A stretch of 64,000 bases of DNA. It comes from Bacteroidota bacterium (lineage in GTDB: Bacteria; Bacteroidota; Bacteroidia; Chitinophagales; Chitinophagaceae). The notes under the pieces were generated by a model. That model searched no databases. It had not been told where the DNA came from and worked only from the letters and a program-made list of their open reading frames with translations. Below, piece after piece: positions 57,272 to 64,000 of the stretch. Every line of letters starts with the position of its first letter. Position 1 is the first letter of the stretch. A program made the position numbers and the translations under genes. The stretch spans positions 62,001 to 126,000 of the forward strand of contig JAFDXX010000023.1 in assembly GCA_018267705.1 (NCBI GenBank), given 5' to 3'.

Positions 57272-57298
57272 TGTAGTCAATTTACTACATTGTGTAGT
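57272..57298. promoter_or_regulatory. inverted and direct TGTAGT repeats, candidate operator
   Basis: TGTAGT-CAATTT-ACTACA at 57272-57289 is a perfect 6-base inverted repeat, and a third TGTAGT follows at 57293-57298, 21 bases (two helical turns) after the first. TTATTTTG just before it resembles a -7 box, so a bound protein would cover the start of transcription. The regulator is unknown. Confidence 0.4.
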
Positions 57299-57326
57299 GA
57301 GTTGAAAACATTAAAACCAATATTCT

Positions 57327-57491
57327 ATGCCAGTTATTACTTTAGGTAATTACTACTTTATATTAAAATTTTTATCCCAATTACAACTTGCAGGGGTAAA
57401 GCAAAAATCAAGCAATAAGTTTACTGTAATCCATTTGTCGCAAACAAAATATTGTATGCAGCAATATGCTATTCCTAAACAAAAGGAGTAA
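57327..57491 (+). CDS. possible 54-residue protein
   Basis: An open frame from ATG at 57327 to TAA at 57491, starting MPVITLGNYYFILKFLSQ, basic (lysine- and glutamine-rich) with a short hydrophobic segment. No family is recognised and no signal peptide or transmembrane helix is clear. It lies directly after the TGTAGT repeats, and GGAG occurs only after the stop region. Codon choice is like that of the neighbours, but a frame of this length can occur by chance. Confidence 0.35.
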   Translation: MPVITLGNYYFILKFLSQLQLAGVKQKSSNKFTVIHLSQTKYCMQQYAIPKQKE

Positions 57492-57562
57492 CATAACATG
57501 TTATAATAATTTAAAAATCCAATATCCAAATAAAACCATCCAAAATCCTAACTACAATTTCT

Positions 57563-59803
57563 ATGAAAAACTTTTACAAAATTTTCGACAAAAACTTGTG
57601 CATAGTACTATGCAGTTTTTTGATATGTGAGTTTTCATTTGCACAAAACATTATTTCTGTTTCAACGAACAATAATAATGAAGCTACTCAAGCTGTAACT
57701 GCATCTTTTTCTGTTAATGCAGAAAAGCAGTGTATAACGGGAAATAGTTTTGTTATTTCAAATACTTCATCAGCAAGTATAGGGACTAATTATTTTTGGG
57801 ATTTTGGTGATGGAACAACATCTAACGAATCGTCTCCAACAAAAACTTATAATCGCTCAGGTAATTTTAGAATTCATTTAGAAGTTAGAAATGGGAATGA
57901 TTTTGCTTTTGTAGAAAAATTTATTAATGTAATGCCTAAACCCAATGTTAGTTTTAATACTTTAACAGGTACTTTAAATGGTAAAAGTTTTACATATATA
58001 AGTTCTTCAACAATTGAAAGCGGCTCAATGTATTATTATTGGGATTTAGGAAATGGAACTAATTCAACTTTAATTAATCCTACCGTAACATATGCTACAC
58101 CCGGCAATTACAATGTGAAACTAATTGTTACTAGCGATTTTGGTTGTAAAGATAGTGTTGCACAAATTATAAACAACGGAACAGCTAATTGCATTACACC
58201 AACTGCAGCTTTTACTGTAAACAATGAAAGCCAATGCAAAAACGGAAATAAATTTGTGTTTACCAATACATCAAATGTTAGCACTGGTAATTTAAATTAT
58301 ACTTGGAATTTTGGAGATGGAACTACTTCAACAGAAACTAACCCAACAAAAGTTTTTAGTACTGTAGGAGATTATACAGTAACACTTTCTGTTACCAATA
58401 ATTCAAATGGAACGTGTTCTACAACTATTTCAAAAACTGTTAGTGTTGTAGGAGTTGCAGCTGCATTTGTTGCCAATCCTGTTTCAGAACAATGTTTTAA
58501 AAATAATTTTTTCAATTTCACAAATGAATCTTCTTCAAGTGGTAGTGGACTTTATTATAAATGGAATTTAGGAGATGGAACTACTTCAACAGACGTAAAT
58601 CCTACACATAGTTATGCAAATGCAGGAACCTATACCGCAACATTAATTGCTGCAATACCCGGAAGTTCATGTACAGACACAATTTCATGGCCAATAAAAG
58701 TGAATCCTTCACCAACTGCATCGTTTAGTGTTGTTAATGCACAACAATGTAAAAATAAAAAATTCAGTTTTACCAATACATCAACTATTAATGGTGATGG
58801 GGTGAATTATAGTTGGTTTTTTGGGGATGGTAATAGTTCTATAGAACTTAATCCTTCTTATTTATATGGAACATTAGGCACACACACTGTTACATTAATT
58901 GCTACAAGTAGTAGCGGTTGTAGTGATACAGCAACGAAACAAATTGCTACAAATGAAATTGAAGCTGCATTTGTAATTAATCCGGTTTCAGTACAATGCT
59001 TTAAAAACAATGCATTTGTGTTTACAAACGAATCACATGCATCTACAAGTGGATTGCAATATGATTGGGATTTAAGTGGTGGTGTTACTGCAACAAATGC
59101 AAATCCATCTCGTTCTTACAGCACACCGGGTACTTATAATATTCGTTTAATTGCTAAAACACCATCTAATGGATGTGCAGATACAGTATATCATTCATTA
59201 ACAATACATCCATCTCCAACTGTTGATTTTAATTCACACATGATAAATTATACCAATAATACTTTAACGGTTAATTTAAACAGTAATGCATCGGTAGCAT
59301 CTGGTACTATTAATTATGCTTGGGATTTTGGTGATGGGCAAAGTGCTACTCAAGCAAATCCAACACATATATTTTCAAATAATATTGCTACAAGAACTGT
59401 AAGTTTAAAGGTAGGAACAGATAATGGTTGTTTTGAAACAATTACAAAAACTATTTCAATGGTTAATGGTGTTGTAACCGTTAATTCTTCAACCAATTCA
59501 TTTGTAAACCCTAGTAATCCTTCAAATGGAGGAGATGCTGGAGGAATAAGTGTGTATCCCAACCCTGCACAAAATTTTGTGCAAATGAGTGTTCGAAATC
59601 AACAAAGCAACAATACTGTTTCAGTTAAGATAGTAGATTATTCCGGAAGAATTGTATCGCAAACAACGCAAAGTGCATCGGGAGGTAATACAACAGTTGT
59701 TACCATGAATATTCAAAATTTAGTTGGCGGAAGTTATTTTGTAGAAGCGGTAGATGCAAGCGGTAGAAGAATAGCAACAAATACTTTACTTAAAGTAAAA
59801 TAA
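57563..59803 (+). CDS. secreted PKD repeat protein with type A T9SS signal
   Basis: A 746-residue secreted protein. It has a signal peptide (about 1-28, ending SFAQ), seven PKD-like domains from about 50 to 640 (cores such as YFWDFGDGTTS, YTWNFGDGTTS and YAWDFGDGQSA) and a C-terminal type A sorting domain (about 665-746, VYPNPAQNFVQM, then DYSGRIVSQ and GSYFVEAVDASGRRIATN). It would be exported by type IX secretion and anchored on the surface. No enzyme domain is seen; an adhesive or structural role is likely. Confidence 0.9.
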   Translation: MKNFYKIFDKNLCIVLCSFLICEFSFAQNIISVSTNNNNEATQAVTASFSVNAEKQCITGNSFVISNTSSASIGTNYFWDFGDGTTSNESSPTKTYNRSGNFRIHLEVRNGNDFAFVEKFINVMPKPNVSFNTLTGTLNGKSFTYISSSTIESGSMYYYWDLGNGTNSTLINPTVTYATPGNYNVKLIVTSDFGCKDSVAQIINNGTANCITPTAAFTVNNESQCKNGNKFVFTNTSNVSTGNLNYTWNFGDGTTSTETNPTKVFSTVGDYTVTLSVTNNSNGTCSTTISKTVSVVGVAAAFVANPVSEQCFKNNFFNFTNESSSSGSGLYYKWNLGDGTTSTDVNPTHSYANAGTYTATLIAAIPGSSCTDTISWPIKVNPSPTASFSVVNAQQCKNKKFSFTNTSTINGDGVNYSWFFGDGNSSIELNPSYLYGTLGTHTVTLIATSSSGCSDTATKQIATNEIEAAFVINPVSVQCFKNNAFVFTNESHASTSGLQYDWDLSGGVTATNANPSRSYSTPGTYNIRLIAKTPSNGCADTVYHSLTIHPSPTVDFNSHMINYTNNTLTVNLNSNASVASGTINYAWDFGDGQSATQANPTHIFSNNIATRTVSLKVGTDNGCFETITKTISMVNGVVTVNSSTNSFVNPSNPSNGGDAGGISVYPNPAQNFVQMSVRNQQSNNTVSVKIVDYSGRIVSQTTQSASGGNTTVVTMNIQNLVGGSYFVEAVDASGRRIATNTLLKVK

Positions 59804-59827
59804 TTTTCAGCATATCTTATTTTTTTT

Positions 59828-59860
59828 AAAGGCAGATAAATATTTATCTGCCTTTTTTTA
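59828..59860 (+). terminator. terminator after the PKD gene
   Basis: A 13-base near-perfect stem (AAAGGCAGATAAA and TTTATCTGCCTTT) with a two-base loop, followed by a T run. It lies between convergent genes and works mainly for the plus strand. Confidence 0.85.
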
Positions 59861-59887
59861 TTTATACAATTATTGTATTCAATAAAG

Positions 59888-60751
59888 TTAATATAATATT
59901 GGTGTTAGGGTATAACCTGCTTCTTGCAATAAATTTAATATGCCGTTTTTGCCGCCTAAATGCCCTGCACCTACCGCAAAAAAAGTAGAACTATTTGTAA
60001 TTTGATTAATAATAATTGGAACCCAATTGGTATTGCGTTTTTTTAATAACACATTTTCATATTTACCAAATTCAGGTTCATCGGCTACTTCCTTTTGCAT
60101 TTTAGTAATATCTTTTGTTTTATAAATACTTATTAACTCTTTCAATTCGGCTACTGATTTATTAAAGTTCAACAAATTTTTTTCTAACATTTTTGCTTGC
60201 ACATTATAAGGTATCTCATCAAAAACTTTTAATTGAAAATCAACTGTTTCTAAACCATTTATTGGTAAAGAATCTTTCTTGGCAATTTTCATTATTTCTG
60301 TTTCGCAACTAATAGGAGTGCAGCCCAACATTGAAGGATATAATAAAGATGAAAGTATAAAAGGTTTGTATTTGCTTACTGCTGTTAATGGTAATTTAGT
60401 TTTATGTAAAAAGATGGCTGCAATAGAATCGTAATTTTCTTTTGTAATATATTCTTTTAAATCGTGTTCATTTTGCATCATAATACTTTGCATCATTTTC
60501 ATGTTTAAAGTAGGATCATCTAATTTCAATTCAAAATAAACATGCTTTGTTGTATGTAACAATGCAACTAATGTATCGGGTAATATAAAATCGTTGGGGC
60601 ATAATAAATGAAAAGTTCCGTATATATAAGATGGTTGTTTTATTTCTTTTCCGCTTATTTTCCATAATAATGTTTTTTCTGTTGGTGGTTGTTGTGCAGT
60701 AATATTTTTTATAAGTACAAAAGCAAAAAGAAGAATGATAAAACGTTTCAT
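59888..60751 (-). CDS. TraB/GumN family protein
   Basis: A 287-residue exported protein of the TraB/GumN family, related to Tiki-type metalloproteases; the bacterial target is unknown. Seen: a signal peptide (about 1-19), SYIYGTFHLLCPNDF near 41 with the conserved GxxH, a glutamate-containing VYFELKLDD, ETVDFQLKVFDEIP near 165, and the closing FFAVGAGHLGGKNGILNLLQEAGY. The conserved motif set is complete. Confidence 0.85.
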   Translation of the reverse strand: MKRFIILLFAFVLIKNITAQQPPTEKTLLWKISGKEIKQPSYIYGTFHLLCPNDFILPDTLVALLHTTKHVYFELKLDDPTLNMKMMQSIMMQNEHDLKEYITKENYDSIAAIFLHKTKLPLTAVSKYKPFILSSLLYPSMLGCTPISCETEIMKIAKKDSLPINGLETVDFQLKVFDEIPYNVQAKMLEKNLLNFNKSVAELKELISIYKTKDITKMQKEVADEPEFGKYENVLLKKRNTNWVPIIINQITNSSTFFAVGAGHLGGKNGILNLLQEAGYTLTPILY

Positions 60752-60793
60752 GTTTTTAATTTGATTGTAAACAAATAAAGCAAATATTTTTCA

Positions 60794-60822
60794 ATAAAAA
60801 GCCCCGTATAAAAATACAGGGC
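60794..60822 (-). terminator. terminator after hsp20
   Basis: Read on the minus strand, GCCCTGTAT and ATACGGGGC pair (one G-T pair) and are followed by a run of five T. It ends the hsp20 transcript. Confidence 0.75.
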
Positions 60823-60869
60823 GGTTAACCAAAACCAACTGCTTATGAAACAAGCATTGTATATTTAAA

Positions 60870-61298
60870 TTATTGCACATCTATTTGTTTAGGTGCAACT
60901 TTTGCTTCTTGTTTTTTTGGTAGAAATAATTTTAAAACTCCGTTATCGTATTTTGCTTGAATGTTATTTGCATCAATGCTATTATCATCTAACGAAAAAC
61001 TTCTTTTAAAACTATTGTAGCTAAATTCTTTTCTAATGGTTTTGTAATCTTTTTGTTCGCTTTCTTCTTTCTTTTCAAAACTTATAGTTAACAATCCATT
61101 CTCAACATTAATTTTAAAATCTTCTTTATTTCTTCCGGGTGTGTTTAGTTCAATATGAAATCCATCATTGGTTTCATGAATATTTGCAGCCGGCTTGTTC
61201 CAATTTTGATGAAAATTATTATTCCAATTGGGAGAGAAATTAAAAATGTCATCAAAAAAATTAGTCAAATCTTTAGTGTTGTGTTTTACAAGTGTCAT
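60870..61298 (-). CDS. Hsp20 small heat shock protein
   Basis: A 142-residue chaperone with an alpha-crystallin domain that holds unfolding proteins. The domain spans about 38-130: NIHETNDGFHIELNTPGRNK, FKINVENGLLTISFEKK, and the closing NGVLKLFLPKK (the I/L-x-I/L-like tail motif region). The N terminus has FFDDIFNFSPNW, typical of the family. It is divergent from the bacilliredoxin gene; the shared region holds GTCATTTT repeats. Confidence 0.94.
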   Translation of the reverse strand: MTLVKHNTKDLTNFFDDIFNFSPNWNNNFHQNWNKPAANIHETNDGFHIELNTPGRNKEDFKINVENGLLTISFEKKEESEQKDYKTIRKEFSYNSFKRSFSLDDNSIDANNIQAKYDNGVLKLFLPKKQEAKVAPKQIDVQ

Positions 61299-61363
61299 AG
61301 TATTTATTTTTTAATGTTTAATTTACTCTTTGTCTTCAAATTGTATTCCTTTCCTATTTTGTA

Positions 61364-61410
61364 GTCATTTTATCACAAATTCCAAACAAAATAAGTCATT
61401 TTGTCATTTT
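61364..61410. repeat. GTCATTTT repeats in the hsp20-brx intergenic region
   Basis: GTCATTTT occurs at 61364-61371, 61395-61402 and 61403-61410; the last two are in tandem, and the first two are 31 bases apart (about three helical turns). On the hsp20 strand they read AAAATGAC. They lie upstream of hsp20 and could bind a stress regulator. Confidence 0.5.
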
Positions 61411-61471
61411 CGACACACGAAAAAAGTCATCATGTCTCATTTATTTAGTTTTTTGTTTAAGTTTTGGAATT

Positions 61472-61479
61472 TAATTTTG
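61472..61479 (+). promoter_or_regulatory. -7 element of the bacilliredoxin promoter
   Basis: TAATTTTG is an exact -7 match, 18 bases before the ATG at 61497. A TTG is at 61453-61455, 16 bases upstream. A TTG at 61464 that could begin a longer frame lies inside this promoter. Confidence 0.45.
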
Positions 61480-61496
61480 CTGAAATATTTAAAATT

Positions 61497-61913
61497 ATGT
61501 ATCCAGCAGAAATAGTAATGCCCATGAAGGCGGAATTAACAGACAGTGGTTTTGAAGAAATGTTAACCGCTGCTGAAGTAGAAAATTCATTAAAAAAGAA
61601 AGGAACAGCTTTGGTTGTAATCAATTCAGTTTGTGGTTGTGCAGCAGGAGCTTGCAGGCCGGGTGTGGTTATGGCCGTACACAATACTGTAAAAAAACCT
61701 GATAATTTACTTACAAGTTTTGCCGGTTTTGATTTAGAAGCTGTGCAAAAAGTAAGAGAATATATGTTGCCTTATCCGCCATCATCTCCATCTGTTGCTC
61801 TTTTTAAAGATGGAGAATTGGTAAGCATGTTAGAACGCCACCAAATTGAAGGGAAACCTGCACAAGTTATTGCACAACATTTAATTAGTGAATTTGATAA
61901 ATATTGCAACTAA
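61497..61913 (+). CDS. BrxA/BrxB family bacilliredoxin
   Basis: A 138-residue thioredoxin-fold protein of the BrxA/BrxB family, which removes bacillithiol from protein cysteines in Firmicutes. The active site C46-G47-C48 is in INSVCGCAAG, the CGC form of this family, and GACRPG follows. Relatives in Bacteroidota are common, although the thiol they serve here is not known. The frame is open upstream, but ATG at 61497 is placed just after a promoter and starts MYPAEIVMP, typical of the family. Confidence 0.9.
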   Translation: MYPAEIVMPMKAELTDSGFEEMLTAAEVENSLKKKGTALVVINSVCGCAAGACRPGVVMAVHNTVKKPDNLLTSFAGFDLEAVQKVREYMLPYPPSSPSVALFKDGELVSMLERHQIEGKPAQVIAQHLISEFDKYCN

Positions 61914-61941
61914 GTAAACTTTGTATTGATGGGTAAGTAAA

Positions 61942-61977
61942 AAAGAGGTTTTTGTAAAAAAAGCCTCTTTTTATTTT
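61942..61977 (+). terminator. terminator after the bacilliredoxin gene
   Basis: AAAGAGG and CCTCTTT pair across an AT loop and are followed by a T-rich run (TTTTTATTTTTT). It precedes the lgt promoter. Confidence 0.65.
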
Positions 61978-62008
61978 TTGAATGCTGTGTTATTTTCTGC
62001 TAACATTG
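61978..62008 (+). promoter_or_regulatory. promoter of lgt
   Basis: TTG at 61978-61980 is followed after 20 bases by TAACATTG at 62001-62008 (7 of 8 to the -7 consensus). The ATG is 21 bases further. Confidence 0.45.
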
Positions 62009-62029
62009 CAAACTTAATTATAGTAAAAA

Positions 62030-63337
62030 ATGTATCCCAATTTATACTACTTTTTTAAAGATTTGTTTGGTGTTGAATGGAATGCTTTAAAATTAATTAA
62101 CTCATTTGGTTTTTTTGTAGCAATTTCATTTATTGCCGCCGCTTATTTTCTTACAGTAGAATTAAAAAGAAAACAAAAAGAAGGATTATTAAGTTATACA
62201 GAACAAACTATTACAGTAGGTGCTGCCGCATCTAATTCTGAATTAATTATAAATTTTTTATTGGGTTTTGTTTTAGGTTTTAAAATTATTGGTGCTTTTT
62301 TAATGCCCGATGCGTTAAGCAATCCGCAAACATTTTTACTTTCAATGCAAGGCAATTGGTTAATGGGAATTATTTTAGGAGTTTTTTTTTGTTTCTTAAA
62401 ATGGAAAGAAAAAAATAAACACAAATTAGCCAAACCGGAAAAAAGAGTACTTAGAATTTGGCCACACGATAGAGTAGGAGATCTGGTTATTAAAGCAGCT
62501 ATATATGGCTTTTTAGGTGCTAAAGTGTTTGATGTATTAGAATCTCCAAGCAGTTTTTTTAATGCAATAGCTGCTATAAAAGAAGGAAAACAAAATGCAG
62601 CTGCCTTGCTTTTTAGCGGATTGACTTTTTATGGAGGTTTAATTTGTGCAGCATTGGCTATATTCTTTTATGCAAAAAAGCACAACATTACATTTGTTCA
62701 CTTGTGCGATGCAGCCGCTCCGGCTTTAATGCTTGCTTATGCAATTGGCAGAATTGGTTGTCAAGTAGCAGGAGATGGCGATTGGGGTATTTTAAACAGT
62801 GCTTTTGTAAGTGATGCAAATGGAAATATAATTAGTGCAACAAATGCTCAATTTCAAACAGCATTACAAACCAATGCTAGTTATTATATTGCTCAATTTG
62901 GTGATTTAAATAAAGTTCAACATTTATTTGTTCAACCGTTTTGGGGCCTGCCTAATTGGATGTTCGGTTATAACTACCTGCATAATGTTAATGATGCAGG
63001 TGTTGCTTTAGCAGGTTGCACAGGTAATTATTGTACATACTTACCCGTAAGTGTATTTCCTACGCCATTTTACGAAACATTAATGAGTTTAGTTTTATTT
63101 GCTGGTTTATGGTTTTTTAGGAAAAAATTTGTAACTGCCGGAAGATTGTTTGCTATTTATTTATTTGTAAATGGTTTAGAAAGGTTTTTAATTGAAAAAA
63201 TACGCGTTAATGCTACTTATAATCTATTAGGTTTTCATCCAACGCAAGCTGAAATAATCTCCTTTTTATTAATGGTAAGTGGTATTATATTATATTTTAA
63301 AGCTCCCAATTTTTTTAAAAAGCGTTCTGTAGTTTAG
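62030..63337 (+). CDS. lgt: prolipoprotein diacylglyceryl transferase family protein
   Basis: A 435-residue integral membrane enzyme that would add diacylglycerol to the lipobox cysteine of prolipoproteins, as needed for the SusD, FGE and other lipoproteins in this window. Seen: several transmembrane helices, the signature AIGRIGCQVAGDGDWG near 241-256 and the C-terminal LERFLIEKIRVN near 383. It is about 150 residues longer than the E. coli enzyme, with extra sequence before the signature and an insertion after it (about 265-330). A lone start at ATG 62030. Confidence 0.85.
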   Translation: MYPNLYYFFKDLFGVEWNALKLINSFGFFVAISFIAAAYFLTVELKRKQKEGLLSYTEQTITVGAAASNSELIINFLLGFVLGFKIIGAFLMPDALSNPQTFLLSMQGNWLMGIILGVFFCFLKWKEKNKHKLAKPEKRVLRIWPHDRVGDLVIKAAIYGFLGAKVFDVLESPSSFFNAIAAIKEGKQNAAALLFSGLTFYGGLICAALAIFFYAKKHNITFVHLCDAAAPALMLAYAIGRIGCQVAGDGDWGILNSAFVSDANGNIISATNAQFQTALQTNASYYIAQFGDLNKVQHLFVQPFWGLPNWMFGYNYLHNVNDAGVALAGCTGNYCTYLPVSVFPTPFYETLMSLVLFAGLWFFRKKFVTAGRLFAIYLFVNGLERFLIEKIRVNATYNLLGFHPTQAEIISFLLMVSGIILYFKAPNFFKKRSVV

Positions 63338-63468
63338 TATTTTATTCCAATTATTTTACCGTTTAGTAGATTTTTTATGCCGTTCATGTTAAAAGCATGT
63401 ACTGTGCTAAACATACTACTTAGTTTTATTTTATAATCTTAAACAAGACCAAATAAAACTAAACTAAT

Positions 63469-64000
63469 ATGAAATCATTACTATTTATGCTTATTCCGGC
63501 ACTTTTGGTGGTAAATAAAAGCTTCTCACAAGGTGTTGGTGGAAGATTTCAAGTTTCCGGAAATGTATCATACAGCCAGAAACCAATTGAAAGTGCAACC
63601 GTAGCTTTATTGAAAGCAAAGGATTCTTCAATTGTGAAAATTTCATCTACTTCTAAAGATGGTAATTTTGAAATTACAGTTAATCAATCGGGTAATTTCT
63701 TTGTTTCCATTCAAGCAATAGGATTTAATAAATATTTTAGCAAAGAATTTTATTTATCTGATAATCAGAAAGTTGTGAAAATGGATAATTTAATTTTAAT
63801 TCAATCAACAAAAAATTTGGAAACAGTTACGGTTTCCAGTAAAAAACCTTTGATTGAGCAAAAAATTGATAAAACTATTTTAAACGTTGAGGCATCTGTA
63901 ACCAATGTTGGTGCAACAGCTTTAGAAGTTTTAGAAAAAGCACCGGGCGTAACTGTTGATAAAGACGGAAATATTAGTTTAAAAGGTAAGGCCGGTGTTC
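63469..64000 (+). CDS. outer-membrane receptor-like protein, 5' part
   Basis: The first 177 codons of a gene that runs off the window. The product has a signal peptide (about 1-20, ending SFSQ), a carboxypeptidase-regulatory-like domain (about 25-115, FQVSGNVSYSQKPIESATVA) and the start of a TonB-dependent plug (EVLEKAPGVTVDKDGNISLK). This layout is that of the outer-membrane beta-barrel/TonB-dependent receptor family with a large C-terminal barrel. The ligand cannot be told from this part. Confidence 0.82.
   Translation, partial: MKSLLFMLIPALLVVNKSFSQGVGGRFQVSGNVSYSQKPIESATVALLKAKDSSIVKISSTSKDGNFEITVNQSGNFFVSIQAIGFNKYFSKEFYLSDNQKVVKMDNLILIQSTKNLETVTVSSKKPLIEQKIDKTILNVEASVTNVGATALEVLEKAPGVTVDKDGNISLKGKAGV

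Larger units (their letters stand above)
57139..57562. other. 424-base region between speA and the PKD gene
   Basis: Apart from the speA terminator, this stretch holds a palindromic site at 57272-57289 with a third half-site, and a 54-codon open frame at 57327-57491, both listed separately. Nothing else is recognised. Confidence 0.6.

Overview
The window is AT-rich DNA from a member of the Bacteroidota, most like the Chitinophagaceae/Sphingobacteriia side of the phylum (family-level placement is inference). Signs: a SusC/SusD pair, two proteins with different type IX secretion (T9SS) C-terminal signals (types A and B), a PorP/SprF protein, the Bacteroidota-specific DUF4295 gene after rpmB-rpmG, and promoters of the form TTG-N19-TAnnTTTG in front of several genes. 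No rRNA, CRISPR array, prophage or insertion sequence is seen.

Layout. 1-13.5 kb is housekeeping: a family 2 glycosyltransferase, a small membrane protein, tRNA-Gly(GCC) and tRNA-Leu(UAA), a valS-PAP2-GNAT operon on the minus strand, a DnaQ-like exonuclease, tex, a DUF5686 outer-membrane protein, trhO and a lipoprotein. 13.5-36.2 kb is one glycan utilisation locus. 36.2-43 kb holds OsmC, lipA, a phosphodiester glycosidase, and a minus-strand run of LEA-like lipoprotein, csaA, ogt and an MFS transporter whose start codon is missing. 43-49.8 kb has a 1736-residue IgGFc/PKD adhesin-like protein followed by PorP/SprF. 49.8-64 kb has a VIT1 family protein, rocD, rpmB-rpmG-DUF4295, ftsY, a SET protein, rpmI-rplT, speA, a PKD protein with a type A signal, TraB/GumN, hsp20, a bacilliredoxin, lgt and the start of an outer-membrane receptor.

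The glycan locus is the centrepiece. A FadR-type GntR regulator is divergent from susC, whose 5' leader carries two identical copies of an ATGT-N3-ACAT palindrome. Then come susC, susD, a sialic acid lyase, a NanM-type mutarotase, an MFS transporter, a GH33 sialidase, a GlcNAc 2-epimerase, a sulfatase, a formylglycine-generating enzyme (FGE) predicted to be exported, a GH20, a GH27, a fused SGNH esterase-GH20 and a GH35. Together these would remove sulfate, acyl groups, sialic acid, alpha-galactose, beta-galactose and beta-HexNAc from a host-type glycan, import the sugars, and take sialic acid through ManNAc to GlcNAc in the cytoplasm. The substrate (mucin- or glycoprotein-like) is inferred from the enzyme set.

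All calls come from reading the sequence; no database search was run.
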